A stretch of DNA of 64,000 nt from Alternaria dauci (GCF_042100115.1 NC_091278.1:434001-498000), one strand, 5' to 3'; shown: positions 32,009-44,846, counted from the stretch's first letter. Notes: generated by a model not told the origin, from the letters alone. A program made the numbers and translations.

Positions 32009-32325
32009 CGTGTTGAAGTGGACTTGTCGAGTTGCGCCGCGTGGAGGGAGCTGCAACGGGAGCGATACGTATGCTTTTGCCAAGACCATCGGTCCCGGAA
32101 AATCGCTGCACGCCGATTGGAGTGGAGGTGGTGAGCTACGAGCAGCGACCTCACGACGTCTACCCACGACTCCGACTTGCGATTGCGACACCAGACCGAG
32201 GCATTGGGCCTTTTCACTACCGGACAAAACACTGCACGACAACGAGTCATCTCCGTACGCGCCCACCTGCGCTGCCAGTCGAAACCACGCGCTCACATAG
32301 CAGCAGCAGCAGCAGCACAGCCATC
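32009..32325. promoter_or_regulatory. Shared divergent promoter, WBP1 / complex I 9.5 kDa subunit
   Basis: 317 bases separate the two start codons. A short (CAG)5 run at 32301-32315 lies in the leader of the plus gene, ten bases before its ATG. No TATA box is seen. Confidence 0.5.
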
Positions 32326-32665
32326 ATGTCCGCCGCTGGCCCCTCCCCGCGCTTCTTCCAGCAGCCGCTGCGATACATGAAGTGGGCCTCCATCAACAAG
32401 CCCGCATACTTTTACTCCATCATGGTCGGCTGCGCAGGACCCGTGCTCGTCGTTACCGTTCCCCCGATCCGGAGATATATGGGCGAAGAGCCCATTGCCA
32501 AGATCCCGATGACATACCCAGGTGCGTGACAAGAGTAGCCAGTGTTGGTTGTTGACGGCAACGGAAATTGGAAATTAGGCGAGCCTAAACAAGAACACCA
32601 TTCGCTGACCTGGAACAGTACCAAAGGGACCACGACCAAGGCCGACAGGCTTCGACGACGAGTAG
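32326..32665 (+). CDS. NADH dehydrogenase (complex I) 9.5 kDa subunit, NDUFA3-like
   Basis: Two exons, 32326-32521 and 32619-32665, give 80 residues (97-bp intron, GTGCGT donor). The product begins MSAAGPSPRFFQQPLRYMKW and has one membrane helix at about residues 28-46 (FYSIMVGCAGPVLVVTVPPI). It continues RRYMGEEP, IPMTYPVPKGPRPRPTGFDDE. The order (F-PLRY-W start, one helix, PPIRR, TYPVP-GPR, acidic end) matches the Neurospora 9.5 kDa complex I subunit related to mammalian NDUFA3. It is an accessory inner-membrane subunit. The second exon supplies the conserved tail VPKGPRPRPTGFDDE and fixes the splice phase. Confidence 0.88.
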
Positions 32666-32932
32666 AGGATGGTGGCGGAGGCGGCTCAGGGAAGATGCAA
32701 TGAAACTATACCTCGGTCACCAGAGACCAGATTCAGATGTGCGGCATGTAATAGAACTAGAACAGTGTACAAAGCACAAATCCCATTTTCTCTACAGTCT
32801 GTTTGACGCCGACAAAGGAAACCAGATCGCACTTTTGTCTGTCCACATAACGCCCAGGAGGTTCTCACACGGCCTGCTCAAGCTCACCGCCTACCATGTA
32901 TCATCCCAGGGCAGTTACACCATAGGCGTGAC

Positions 32933-34388
32933 CTACTGGGTCCTGGCACGCTTAGCCCTAGTATCCTCCATATCCTCCACATCACTTTCAAACCCGGCTT
33001 CAATGTCATCATCCTCATCGTCCTCCACTCCCATACTCTTATCCTTTTGCATCCTCGCTGTATCCAAGTTCTTGCGCGCAATGTCATTTCCTCCAGCCTT
33101 GTACGCCCGCTTCGCCGGCAGCACCCTAGGCCCCTCAGTCTGGTTCTCCCACGGAAAATCTTCCTTCTTGAACTCCGTGCAGGTCAAGTAATCAACTGGA
33201 AAACGATGAACGTCCAGCTGGCACTTGGACTGGAGGATCTTGTGCTGGTCGATAATCGTCTTCATGCATTCCTTGATCTCGAGCACATGGTTTTCCAGGA
33301 CATTCATGGCCTTCTTCGTCATGGGGAACTTGGTGTGGAACTGGTTGATGACAGACTTGTCCATGTAGGCATCGCCTCCTGTGCCTACCTGCTTGTACAG
33401 CTCGTACCCGCAGTCCGCGCTGTGACGCCCTTTCTCCATGATGAGGCGCTGGCCGATCCAATGGCGGAAAAAGGTCAGTCCCATCCAGACCAGAATGTCT
33501 TTGGCAAAGGCCTCGCGCTTAATGGGCAGCTCGTCAACAGGGAGGCTCATAGAACCTGGGTACGAGGACATGACGGCCAGCTCGACAGACTTGCACCGGC
33601 TGAGCATGGCGCGATGATACTTATCGATCAAGCCGCGTAGACCAGGGACTTCGCGGAGGTATTCGAGTGTGTTGGGGACGGATTTGAGCGTCTTCCAGTT
33701 GCCGACTAGGTGGACCATGCACTCGCGGAAGATGGGCTCGCTACGGATGCGGTACGACATTTCGATCCATGCGTATGGCTTCTTTTGGATGGCGCGGAAG
33801 AGATCTTGGCCGTGTTTGAGGAGGGCGATTTCGATGGGCTGGGAGATTAGTATAGTGCAGCCGAGGTAGTCCGCAATGCAAAGGAGTTGGTAGCAATCTT
33901 CGAGGGCGGCGGACATGTCGGAGTCATCGATGGAGAGTTCCTTGTTGTAGAAGGCGTAGAAAATGGCCTCGTAGTAGTCGAAGACTTTGGTAGCCTGGGG
34001 AACGCGTCCGTTTTCGTTGACGATGAGGCCGCTCCGGCCGTCGACTCGCTCAGCAGTTGGTCCAAGTTCCTAGAGGTGTGATTGTCAGCGACTGCGATAC
34101 CTAGGTAGGGAGGTAATGGGATGACACCCTGATGTGCGACAGGATTCAGTGCTCACATACCACAAGTTCAAGACGACCGGCGGGGTATTGATCGGAGGGA
34201 AGAACCTTTAGCTCAATCATCCAACGGGTCTTGATACCAGCATTCCTGGCGCGGTTGTTCAGTTTCACGGCGTTGGGCTCTGTCAACATGTCGGCGAAGA
34301 GGGTAGAGTTGCGCGCCAGAGTACCAGAGTGAAACTTGTAGCGGCGCTGGTGGCCGAGAATGACTTCGACGTCTTCTGCTTGGTTCAT
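32933..34388 (-). CDS. BTB/POZ domain protein
   Basis: Two minus-strand exons, 34161-34388 and 32933-34069, give 454 residues (91-bp intron, GTATGT donor). The start is the ATG at 34388; the longer frame begins with GTG. The N-terminal BTB fold is at about residues 5-140: DVEVILGHQRRYKFHSGTLA then RNSTLFADML, later VFDYYEAIFYAFYNKELSID and CYQLLCIADYLGC. The rest is helical without a second named domain. It ends in a Lys/Arg and acidic stretch (DDEDDDIEAGFESDVEDMED) and a basic RAKRARTQ, possibly nuclear. Fungal proteins of this type are often labelled BTB transcription factors, without proof. A role as cullin-3 adaptor or dimerising regulator is inference. Confidence 0.83.
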
Positions 34389-35096
34389 GTTGGTGTTAGG
34401 TGTTGGTGGCCACCGGAAGTGTGAAGTATTCGTGGATGGAGTAAAGTAGTAGAAGGACTGAGGGATCACCCGGGCACCAAAGTATATCTAGGTATGAAAT
34501 GAGAGATTTTCTGAGCTAGCGGCTGACCACGTAAACGCAAGGGTAAAGCCAGCCAGGTAAAAGAGAACAAGTGCGATATCGCAAGGTGGAGCAGAGCCTA
34601 CAATGACGACAGAAGTGAGAGCAACTCATATATCTGAACTCCGACGGGCACCTCCAGGGAACGTCAACACGAACCGCAAACGGATCGTTGACTACCTCCA
34701 GGCCGTACTTTCGCTGTTTAGATGTCGCTTGACGTACACACGGTAGGGTGTACGCCATATATGTTGGAGGATCCAAAGAGTTCACTGACGCAGAGGTATA
34801 CTGCATAGATGGACCCGAACGTCACTAGTAATACATCCAAACCAGTCCCCTCAGGTGGAACTCCATGTTGAAATGGGGGCGGGGATGTATCGAACACTAC
34901 GCAATTCTCAATCTATGTGCGGATATGGAGAGTTAAAAGCGAATCTGATTAAAGCCTTAAAACAACTACACTATACACGACGAAGAACAGCAATGGCCTA
35001 ACCAAGAGTACTTAGCGTTATCAATGAATCAACATCAGAGACTCAGATATTAGTCCCACAAACATGGTGCGTCGAATTGTGTCCTCTCCCGCGACT
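34389..35096. other. Intergenic, 0.7 kb
   Basis: Promoter side of the BTB gene and 3' flank of the RTA1-like gene. I see no gene. Confidence 0.4.
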
Positions 35097-36281
35097 CTAG
35101 AAATGACCCTCATATTTGGACACTTCAGGATGCGCCCCAGAAAACTCAACTGTGCTTCCATCTGCAAGGCGCTGCGAGTGCACCTCTCGTACATTGATTG
35201 CTTCTTTAAAGCAATACACCGGGTGACAGAGGTTCAACACCAAGACTGCCGCCACGATGACTGCACCCTCCAGTCCAACGAAATACTTCTGCGTATTGGC
35301 AAGATGGCCTTCCCAGCCTTCGCTCAGTTCCGCCACGCGGAACACGCATCGTGTAAATATGCAGAGCGTGGAAAGAGAAAGCGCAAGGAGAAAAGCCCTG
35401 AACGACCAAGAACGGCGAAGAATAGCCGGTTGTTGGTCCGGAGAAATCTGGCCTCGCGAAGTCCGACCGCAGTATGTACGCCACGCAAAGTCGGCGGCGA
35501 GTACGATGAAGACGAGCAGGGTTGCTACTTGGAAAGCTAGTCCAGCGATCATGATGTTGTTGCCTTTCTGCGGGTTCTCCCCGTTGTGTGTCGAGACGCT
35601 GGCCATGCCGCCGCCAGCTGCCTGAAGTACGAGAGAGATGAAGTCGCATGGAATGAAGATTTTGGGGTAGGAGAGCGGCTTTATACGAGAGTGCTGGGGA
35701 CCGACGGTGGTGACGATGCGCGAGAGGCAGAGATAGATACCGGCAGCGAGAAATGCGGGTGCGATGGTCAAGCAGATGATCTGGATGAGGAATGGGTTCT
35801 GTACCGTGTCAGCATATTCACTTGGATGCACAAAGCTCATTTCCCCAGGCTGTAACCTGGCGCTGTACGGTATCGGAAGGTATCCAATATGTACTGTAGT
35901 TCACACATTATGTTGTAAGACATGGAGTATACCCTTATGGTAGACTTTGCATATCGGGTACAAATTGTAATCAACGATATATTTCATGATCTTTGGAACA
36001 AAAAATCTCAAACATACCTCAGCGAACATGTCCTGGTGGGCTAGTATGCGCCCAATGTAACCGACAACTTCGAGAGCGCAACCACAGGCCATCGCGATGG
36101 TGAAACCAAGCCATCTCTTGCTCGCCATGCCCTGCACAATAAAAGCGATGGTAGAGAGACCAAACAGCGCAGTGAAGGTGATGTTTGTGCTGAGAGAAGG
36201 TCGATAGCCCCAGTACGCATACTCAGCAGGGCATGCCTCGCTCACGTAGTAACAACGACGGCCATCGGATCCAACTACCAT
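35097..36281 (-). CDS. RTA1-like lipid-translocating exporter family protein
   Basis: Two minus-strand exons, 36018-36281 and 35097-35798, give 321 residues. The 219-bp intron has a GTATGT donor. About seven membrane helices are visible. RTA1 signatures include GFTIAMACGCALEVVGYIGR in exon 1, NPFLIQIICLTIAPAFLAAG then IYLCLSRIV at the start of exon 2, and CDFISLVLQAAGGGMAS, FTRCVFRVAELSEG and a late helix near LNLCHPVYCF. These fungal proteins (RTA1, RTM1, RSB1 in yeast) give resistance to sterol-targeting or toxic compounds or move sphingoid bases across the plasma membrane. The exon junction HQDMFAE-NPFLIQI fits the family with no gap, so the long intron seems right. Confidence 0.9.
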
Positions 36282-39200
36282 CTTTGCGAATTTCGATAGT
36301 GTTGTTTGTTCACAAGACAGTATTGTAGGATTCTTGTCGTTGTGAGGTATGAGTAAGGGGAAAGGCTAGAGCGGTCGTGATTTTGTCGATATCACACCCC
36401 GTGGTCGAAGAGCGCCAAGGTGAAGAAAAGGCGGTATCGAGTGAGGGAATCGTCATGCGAAACCCACGTAGGCGAACAGCGAGATAGCAGAAGTGGCGGA
36501 TCTGGGCGACGCTCCAGAAAACAAAGACTGAAGAACAAGGGACCGTGAGTCTGTCGTAGTGAATATAACAAACGCGCTATTGCGCTGAAGCAGAAAAAAT
36601 GAGTGACAGAAAACAAGACATCAATCAAGACATTCGCAAGGTTGTGGGTAAGTCGGTGTTATAACCGCTCGCACAACTACCTGGGTAGCACCAACACTCC
36701 AATGTACGCTAAGATGGGAAGAGGAAGTGTACATAGATGCAGTCCGTGCATTTCGTGTGAAGCCCGAGACCGCCTTTTGCTTTTGGACCACCTACTCAAC
36801 GCTAGTTTTGGAAATTGATCTTCCAAAAGAACTGAGCATCCATTAGGGCGGCCACTTGTTGGGCTGCTTACCAAACCTGCACTGGTAGGCCAATAGCCCG
36901 ATGTCAGTCCTCCTCGTGGGATTTAATTGTAGATTACATCTTGTTGACGCAGCGAAAGCCATGGTTGTAACGGCGTCGGTAATGGTAGCCCGACCCTTCT
37001 TAGCGAGCTGAATATTTCGATCGTTGATTGTACTATTGTTGGGGTTGCGTTGGTGAGCCAAATTGCAGTATCATGGCCGCATTTGATGCGTGAATGAAAC
37101 CACCATCCAGACAAGATCATCGTGTTTTGCACAGTAAGCTCAGGCGAAGGGTGAAATGGTAAGCTTCTCTGAATAGACCCTCATTGAGCACACCATATCG
37201 CGTCGCTGTATGAGTTCTCCGTAGTTCTCATTGCGACTTTGTGCGGCGTCCATCCGCTAGGCAGGTGGTGGTGCCTTGAGCTGATGAAATTTAGTCATTG
37301 TTCGACTAGACGCAATACTGACGCCTGTGTGATGCCAGAGAGGAGGAAGGTGGAACGATTGCATCGTTGCGCATGGTTGGGGCTTCATCTTGTGCCGCTA
37401 GAGCGGTTCCCAATACAGAAACTTCGGGTTATGGTACGTCATGAATCTCTTTTTTCTTTTTCTGCAAAGATATCAGCATGCGTTGAGCCTTTCGTCATTG
37501 TATGAATTTCCTGGTAGACCAGAGAGAGAGAAGCGTCCACGCCTGACGCATTGAACGGCACAATCGAGGCTGCGAAAGAGCCCGCCCTGTACCCCACCTG
37601 GGCAGTGTTACCACCAAGAAGACAGGCACTGAGGCTCCGAGCGCGACAACAATCTTGGTGCGTCGTTCGCAGACGGTGAGTTGAATGTTGGATGCTCAGC
37701 ACGTTGGAGAGGCTATGCGAAGCTGTCGCGAGGTACCGGAACCCCCTTAACGCCACGCCAAACTGCCCCTCCGGATGACGTAGGCCGCAGCCAGCAATCG
37801 ATAGGATACACCCCCACACTGGATGCTGCGCGGGGTCCTTGAGTTTGGTACCTGTTTATTGTGGAGTGTGGTGCTGCCTGGGGGTGATGGTTCTGCCATG
37901 TGCTTGCAGGGTCAGCCGCTCTCACAAATGCAGGTACGACAGGATGCAGATCCGGAACTTGGGCTTTGTGACTTGTAGCGACCACATTCGCGGTCATATG
38001 GAGGATTCTGTATCCTCTGCGGCTACCAGATGGAGGACCGTCTAACAAGACCGCAGGCACGGCTTGATGGCCGTTTTCTTTAGGAATACCAGTTGAGAAA
38101 TAGCGATGCATTCGACCACTCGGTACAAGACCATGTTTGGCGCTGTTTGAATCGCTGGGTTATGGTAGTCATTGTACGATAGGCTTCGTCTTCATATCAA
38201 TGACGTGTGTAGGAGAGAGCCCGCCGCGACTCAATTCGACCGAGAGGGTCGGCGATCAGAGCTTCGCAACGCTAGAAGCGCGATGGGATCTTGGATAAAG
38301 GCAAGAGACGGAAGACGTTGCACAAATCCTGTGCGTGTGGCCTTTGCTCGTCGCTGTGCAGCATGGGCGGTGCCAGTGCGGAATGGCCAAGGCTCCGATA
38401 GCGTAGAAGTGATTCGAATGCCAGGCAGCACGCAGAAACTTGAGGCGTGGGAGATGAGGGCGTCTAGACATGTGTCGAGAAGCTTGGAAGGTGAAGAATC
38501 ACGAGGGAAAAGGAGAGAAGGACAGGCATGATTACCATTTGCTGATTAGGCCCAGGGACAATTACCAATCCCCCTGCGGATCCTACCTGGTAGCGCCACC
38601 AGCACGGTCACTGCAAGACGACATGCATGCAAGCCAACGTCGCCATGCTCCGACGACGGCTGTGCGTGCACGCGTACTTGTGTGTGTGCGCTGCTGATTC
38701 TTGTCGTGGTCAAACACGTTGCATCTCTTTTGCGGCCTGGTCTCTTGAAAGCTGTATACCGACTAGCAAAGAGGCTGGTTTGGCGAGCTCAGGGCCACAT
38801 CACCGAGCCCGAGTGCCTGAGTCTGGTCTTGGCGGCGGGCGACGCAACCCCAATCCCACGTCTTCGGCATTACCGCACCATCAACCGTCCCTCGTTCCGA
38901 CGACGCTCGAGCCGCCGTCTTGACCTTTTGGCTTGTTGGCTGCTTGGACCTGTTGGAGCTGCGACGACCTGTATCCTGTCAGTCTTGACCATCGACGAGC
39001 AAATAGAGGGGTCCTCCGCTAACAGGCCGCCAGTACTGTCCCTCACACAAACCCCCCTCGAAAAAGGTGCGTGAAGCTCCAGCGACCGCCACACCCCCCG
39101 TTCCGACCTTGTTTGGGAGAGACGCTGCCTCCCCAAAGCCGCATACACATACACACACACTCACTGTTGGCGGTCCAAGTTGCTAACGTGGGCACGACAG

Positions 39201-39300
39201 CACGAGAGCGGAACCGACTTGGACATTGTAGAATTGTTCTGCGAGTCACACCCACCCCCACACGGCTTGGGTGACAGACGTCCGAGGAAGGATTGCCACC
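36282..39300. other. Gene-poor region, 3 kb
   Basis: I see no supported gene. Many open frames of 60-130 codons overlap on both strands (for example 37439-38111 minus, 38172-38531 plus, 38682-39074 plus), mostly without ATG starts or known products. The last few hundred bases before 39301 are pyrimidine-rich with a CA-rich run (about 39144-39162) and probably form a long leader of the next gene. Confidence 0.4.
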
Positions 39301-41232
39301 ATGGCAGCGGCGACTGCGGGTAAGTAAAGGAAGTCGTTGTGGCCAGGCCGCAACGCTCTTCACCCATTTCCTACTGCCACCATGCCACACCAACATGCCT
39401 CGTCCGAGCCCACTCCCTGGTCTCTCCAGATATCTGACTTCGCTTCTCCCCTTCGCAGGCTACGAGTGGAACCGCTCTTCGCCGCTGCGCTCCTCGCCCG
39501 ACACATCATCCTCCATGTACCCCGACCGGCCCATTCGCCCTCTGCCGGCTCGTTCGCTGCGCGCCCGCCTGTCTCCTGAGCAGGCCGAGACGATCGTCTT
39601 CCCCCACAACCCGCCTTCCACAGGCCCGCTCTTCAACTACCCGCCCTACACAGCCGACGAGCGCGTCAGACCCCACAGGACTGGAGCCAACGACCACCAT
39701 GCCTGTCACTGTGGCCACACACACTCCGAGGTGGAGAGTGACGAGGAAGAGGACGAGCGCAACGGCCCGCTGCCTTCGTCGCCGAGCTACCAGTACAGCA
39801 GGCACGCGACTGGCAAGCCCGTGGCGGGCGCGACTGGTGCCTACCGCAAACCAGGCTCGCCTGCATCTTCGGTAGACGGCTACGAGTCGTTTGAGAACAC
39901 CAACAACAAGAAGAAGCGCAAAATCCCCAACATGGGCAGCAACGGCTCACACCACGCCAGCCTCTCGGCAGACCTCACTGGCATGGGCGTCGCGCAACTG
40001 CACGAGGCAGGCGCCGTGGACGACGGCGACGGCATTGCGCGTTACTACGGCTCGGCGCCCTCGACACCACAACACGCGACCAATTCTGGAACCGGCATCT
40101 CAGGCGCAGGCAGAGGGCGTTTCGGCCGATCTGGCTCGGGACGGTCAGAACGGCGCGTGTTGGCCAGTTCGACCAATCTCGCCAACGCCAAAGCGAACAG
40201 CAAACGTACGGTGTCACCTCGGGAAATGATTCGTCTTGACTACTAAAAAGAGTCCGTGCGCTAACGATTTGTTTTACAGGACCCCCGGACCAAAGCGGCA
40301 TCATCTCGACTGCCATTGCCAACGCAAACGCCACCCCACCGCCCCCCGGCAACGAAAACGTGAGCCTCCTGCAGCAGGAAGCTGCCAAGCATACCGCCAG
40401 CAAGACCCAGTTTACCTTCACCTGCGGCTCCGACTCGGCCAACAAGATGGTCTGGCCGGGCCAGGAGAACGGCCAGTACCCCCAACCGCCTGGCGCATAC
40501 CCCAATGCCGCCTCTCCCTCACCCCACCCTCAAGCTGCCCGTGCACGCCCTCCCGTCCGCCCAGATGCCCCTATGGTGTCTACCCAGGGGACCCAGACCA
40601 GCCCCAACATGAATGGTGCCAGTGCATACCCTCCTTCGTCCCACCCTAATGGGACTGCACGACGCCCAACGGGCCCCCCACCACCGCAACAAGCCCCGCC
40701 GCCTCGAAAGCCACGGCGTAGTGCCTCCAAGCTGTACGAGTACGCTGCTCGCAAGCGCCGCATCCAGCAAGAGTACGCCAACTTCCACAACCCACCCAGC
40801 CAGCCATGGATATGCGAATTCTGCGAGTACGAGGACATATTCGGTCACCCTCCCATGGCTTTGATCCGCCAGTACGAGATCAAAGACAGGAAAGAGCGCA
40901 AGCGTCTGGCGGAAAAACGACGTCTGTTGGAAAAGGCTAGGATGAAGGGACGCAAGGGCAAGAAGGCGGGCAAGAAGGCACAGAACAACGCCAACAATGC
41001 TCTTCACAACCAAAACCCTCCCCCTGGCAGTGGCTATGACCGACGCGATGACGAGGGCTCCCTGGATCCACAAGACGAGTACTATGACGACGATTACGAC
41101 GAACCAATGGCTACTTGTCCACACGGTTGCCAGCACCACCCCCATCCTCCCCATCCACACCCACAAAAGGTTCCGGGTCTGCCTCCTGGAGACCCTCGGG
41201 TAGGCGGGCCGCCTGTTGCCAACGGCACCTAA
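39301..41232 (+). CDS. Conserved fungal basic protein, unknown function
   Basis: Three exons: 39301-39319, 39459-40205 and 40280-41232, giving 572 residues. The 19-nt first exon has a perfect Kozak context (GCCACCATGG) and a GTAAGT donor, giving MAAATAGYEWNRSS. Intron 2 (74 bp) must be removed because the frame stops shortly after. The N-terminal half is Ser/Pro/Gly-rich and probably disordered, with a Cys/His patch (HACHCGHTH). The conserved part is at about 400-490: a basic helix RRSASKLYEYAARKRRIQQE, then PWICEFCEYEDIFGHPP with a CxxC knuckle, then a long Lys/Arg-rich helix. A His/Pro-rich tail (CPHGCQHHPHPPHPHP) follows. I know similar proteins in related fungi only as hypothetical. Nuclear localisation is likely from the basic runs. 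Confidence 0.78.
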
Positions 41233-42111
41233 CAACCGGACGAGACGGGGTGGGCCGTCTGCGTTCTTGCATTATTTCTACTTGTACTGTCTTTTCGCGT
41301 CGCCTTTCTGGTTGGAGTTGTTGCAGCTGTTGCTCGGATATCTAGACGTGGTGTCAAAAGAATCTTTGAGATGACAGGAGGTCAACACACTTGATCAAGC
41401 ACGTCCTCTTTGAAGTTTGCCATACCACGCAGTTACCGACTGCGCTCCACTTCCCCAACTCGAGGTACATCTTTCCATGTTGTTTTGCAGCGTTCAAGCA
41501 TTGTTATCTTTTTAGCATTTACCCGGAGTCCCTGTATATTCGGTCGTTTCCGATTCCACACTACCCGATTACGATGCACTCGTTCTCGACTCCCTATATT
41601 CACGACACAACGCGAAACATCGACAACCATACACCCCACTCCAAACAAAAAAAAACTCTCAACTCCGACACTCGAGACGGACTGTGTTGGTTTACATATG
41701 TCCCGCCGGCAGTGCACGGAGTGTAAATAAACAACAGATCGGATGGCGGTCGTCAAGTTCGACAGCTGCTCAACCCCGTTCATTGGAATAGGCTTGAATG
41801 CTACGTTGGAAAGCTACCTGTTGATACATCATTATGTTACATAGTGTACAAGTTGGCAAAGCTTAGCTAGAAACCGCCGTGTATTTAACACCAAGTAATC
41901 GATGAAGCATCCATCCGAGCTCTTCATGTTCCCTGGTTTTTATCCGTGCTATTGATGTACGAATTCGTGTAAATGTCTAGCACCATAGTTTGACAAAATC
42001 ATCATGCCTCGGGTCTGGTATCAATACAATAAATGTTGACTTTATTTGTAACATCACAAGACTACAGATCGTCTATCTGAGCCAAGCTCGCCTATCTAAT
42101 GACGTCCCTGT
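41233..42111. other. Convergent 3' intergenic region
   Basis: 0.9 kb between two stop codons. It holds an A9 run near 41648, AT-rich DNA and no supported gene. Confidence 0.45.
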
Positions 42112-44574
42112 TTACATCCTTTCGACGGGACTCAGTCCAAGCACCCTCATTCCATTATACAGCACCTGCCTAGCAGCAACATATAGCGCCAACCTAGCAA
42201 TCATGACATTCCTCTCCGAACCAATAACCTGCAAGTGGTCGTAACTGCTGCTAAGCGCATGTGCCATCTTGAACAGGTATGTAAGTACCGTCGTGGGTTC
42301 TTGCGTCTTGAGCGTGTTGAGGAAAGTGTCAGGCCACGATGCCAATTGGCGGACCAACTCGACCGCCTTGTCTTCCTTGAGTAAGCTCAGATCAGCCGAT
42401 GTGAGATCGAGGTCGGCAAGGCTGGGGTCGGCGTCTACGGCCTTGCGGTAGATAGAGCAGAGGCGGGCGTGGGCGTATTGCAGGTATGGGCCTGTGTCGC
42501 CTTCAAAGGAACACATGCGGTCCATGTCGAAGGTGTAGTTGTTGATACGCTTGCCCTTCATGTCTTGGACCATGACGGCTGAGATGCCGAGTGTGTCGGC
42601 AGTCTGCTCTGGGTCTTTGACTTGAGCGTATTTTGCCTCGTTGGTCTTCATGACTTCGTGCATCTTGTCGCCGACATCGCGGAGGATGTCGTCGAGGAAC
42701 TTGGCCGTGCCTTTTCGTGTCGACATGCCTGTTGTGATGTAAGTGATTTGATCGAACAGTAAGGAATTGGGAGGTGAATCGTACCAAGGACCATGCCGAA
42801 GTTGATGTGCTGGCACTTGTCGGAAATGTCTTTCCTGCCCATGAGCTCTTCGATCTTGAAGAGCTGGGCCAAATGGAGGTCTTGTTGCGAGGCAACGACG
42901 TAGATCATGCGGCTGCAAAGGTATTAGCAATACATACTGCAATATGGAAGCGATCGGCCATACTCAAAGTGGTACTTTTCAACACGCTCGATGGCAGCGC
43001 CAATGTCTCGGGTCAGGTATAGTGATGTACCGTCCTTCTTCTTGACAACAGCCTTGCCAAGCTTCTTGGAGTGCTTTGTGAGGTCGACAATGACGGCGCC
43101 TTCTGAGTCCTCGCAGACCTTCTTCTCCCACATGATCTTTGCGGCAAGGTCCATGCTCTCGTCTTTGACTTGAGACTCTCCGCTGTAGTCGTCGTAGTGG
43201 ATGTTGAGTCGCGCGTATGTTTGTTTGTATTTCTCGATAGACAAGTCCTGCATGAATTAGTGTACGGTACTTGACCGTGTGTGATTCAAATCCACTCACC
43301 CTGAAGCGCTTCCAGATACCGAGCGCTTTGGGCTCACCATCAACCATACCCTTGAAGTATTTCCTGGCCTGCTCATCGATACCCTCGGCCTCGATCTTCT
43401 TGATCTCGGCTTCCTGCGCCGATGCATCCTTGCCCTCCTCTTTCAGCTTCGCAGCTTCGGCCTTGAGAGCCTTCATCTTCTCCGCTTCCTCGTGCTGGAC
43501 ATTGCTGACCCTGACATAGATGTCGTACAAGTGTCCGATGGGATTCTTGACGAGCTCCTCCTCGTTACCATAGAGGTCGAAACCGATAGCCAAGACACCG
43601 TATTGCTTGCCCCAGTCTCCGAGGTAGTTCATGCGAACGACATCCCATCCCGCGCCCTCATACAAGTTGGCGAGGAAGCCACCAATGATTGTACTCCGCA
43701 AGTGACCGGCATGGAAAGGCTTTGCAATGTTGGGTGAGCTGAACTCGACAATCATTTTCTTTGCGCCAGAGGAGGGGTCGAGCGGGTTCTTGAGACCGAG
43801 GTTCTTGTTGAACCCGTAGGCTTCCTTGGACTTGAGGACCATGGGCAGCACGAGCGATGTGAGCGTCTCCGGCTTGAAAAAGAAGCCGATGGACGTGTTG
43901 GTGACAATCGGCTTCTTGACCAGCGGCGACTCGGGGAACGCATCTGCCAGTTCCTGTGCAAACGCCTTCATGTCCTTCTTCTTTTGTCGGAGCGCAGGAA
44001 CAGCCAACTGCAAGTCTCCGTGCTCTGGCTTGGCAGTCCATGCCAGTGTAGGGTATATTATCTGCTTGTCCACACCAGACACGGACGACAGCAACTCGGT
44101 GATGTGACTCCGGTAGATGTCGAAAGGGTTCAGGGCGGGGTATGTGTTTGGCTCTTGCGGGACCTTGTCCAGGCCGAGCGTCGCGAGCGTGTTTGTGAGG
44201 TCTTCCATGGTGACTGATGAGCGCGCCGACGCGTCGAGGTTTCGGAAGGGCTTGAAGGGCGTGGAGTCAATCTGGGAGTAAGGTCGTAGTGAATCGAATG
44301 TCGCTACCCCTCTGACGCTATTGCGCTTGTGTGAGACGGGTTGGTATTGCGAACGGGGCCGCGAGACTGTGTGCGGTCGGAATTGGGAGGGGAATGTGTG
44401 AAGGGAAGACACGCGCGGGGTGCTGGACTTGAGGGTAGCGTGTGCTGCTATGACTGCGCTACGGCGAGATGTCTGAGTCAAACAAGGAGAATGAGTCGCC
44501 AGCGGCCTCGTCAAAGAAACTTTGGTACAAGGAAAAAGTCTGGCGCGACAAATATTCGCCAGGCTTTGCTGCAT
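42112..44574 (-). CDS. RRS1: Arginyl-tRNA synthetase, probably dual cytosolic/mitochondrial
   Basis: Four minus-strand exons: 43300-44574, 42964-43247, 42785-42912 and 42112-42728, giving 767 residues (introns 52, 51 and 56 bp). It is a class I synthetase that charges tRNA-Arg. The HIGH motif is HAGH at 288-291 ([17 protein letters not shown]), and the KMSKS loop is MSTRKG at 564-569. Further family blocks are [29 protein letters not shown] and the terminal anticodon-binding helices ending in LGLSPVERM. The first 122 residues are rich in Arg, Ser and Thr with very few acidic residues, like a mitochondrial presequence. Met123 (at 44208, context CACCATGG) begins the usual cytosolic protein [12 protein letters not shown]. 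So two starts could make a mitochondrial and a cytosolic form. Confidence 0.94.
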
Positions 44575-44846
44575 GCCAGATGTGGGGTAGCTGCGATGCG
44601 TCAATGGTTCGGGAGAGATGCGAGCAATCGCGCTAGTACAAAATTTTGGAGGGGCAGGGCCGGCTGCAGGATACGACTATCTGAACACTCCCGAACGCGA
44701 CCAAGCTGTCCCTGTACCGTCTCATCGCAGATACAGGTGCTACGGCGTCGATACAAGGCTCGTATACGCACGCCTCACACGATTTGGATCGTGTGCCTCC
44801 AGATCCTGACATGTGCAGAACGTACATGGGCGGCACATGCTCGTGC

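Noticed and set aside
40519..41235. 238-codon minus-strand frame opposite the basic protein gene
   Set aside because: Shadow of a GC-rich, Pro/His/Lys-rich coding exon; no recognisable product.
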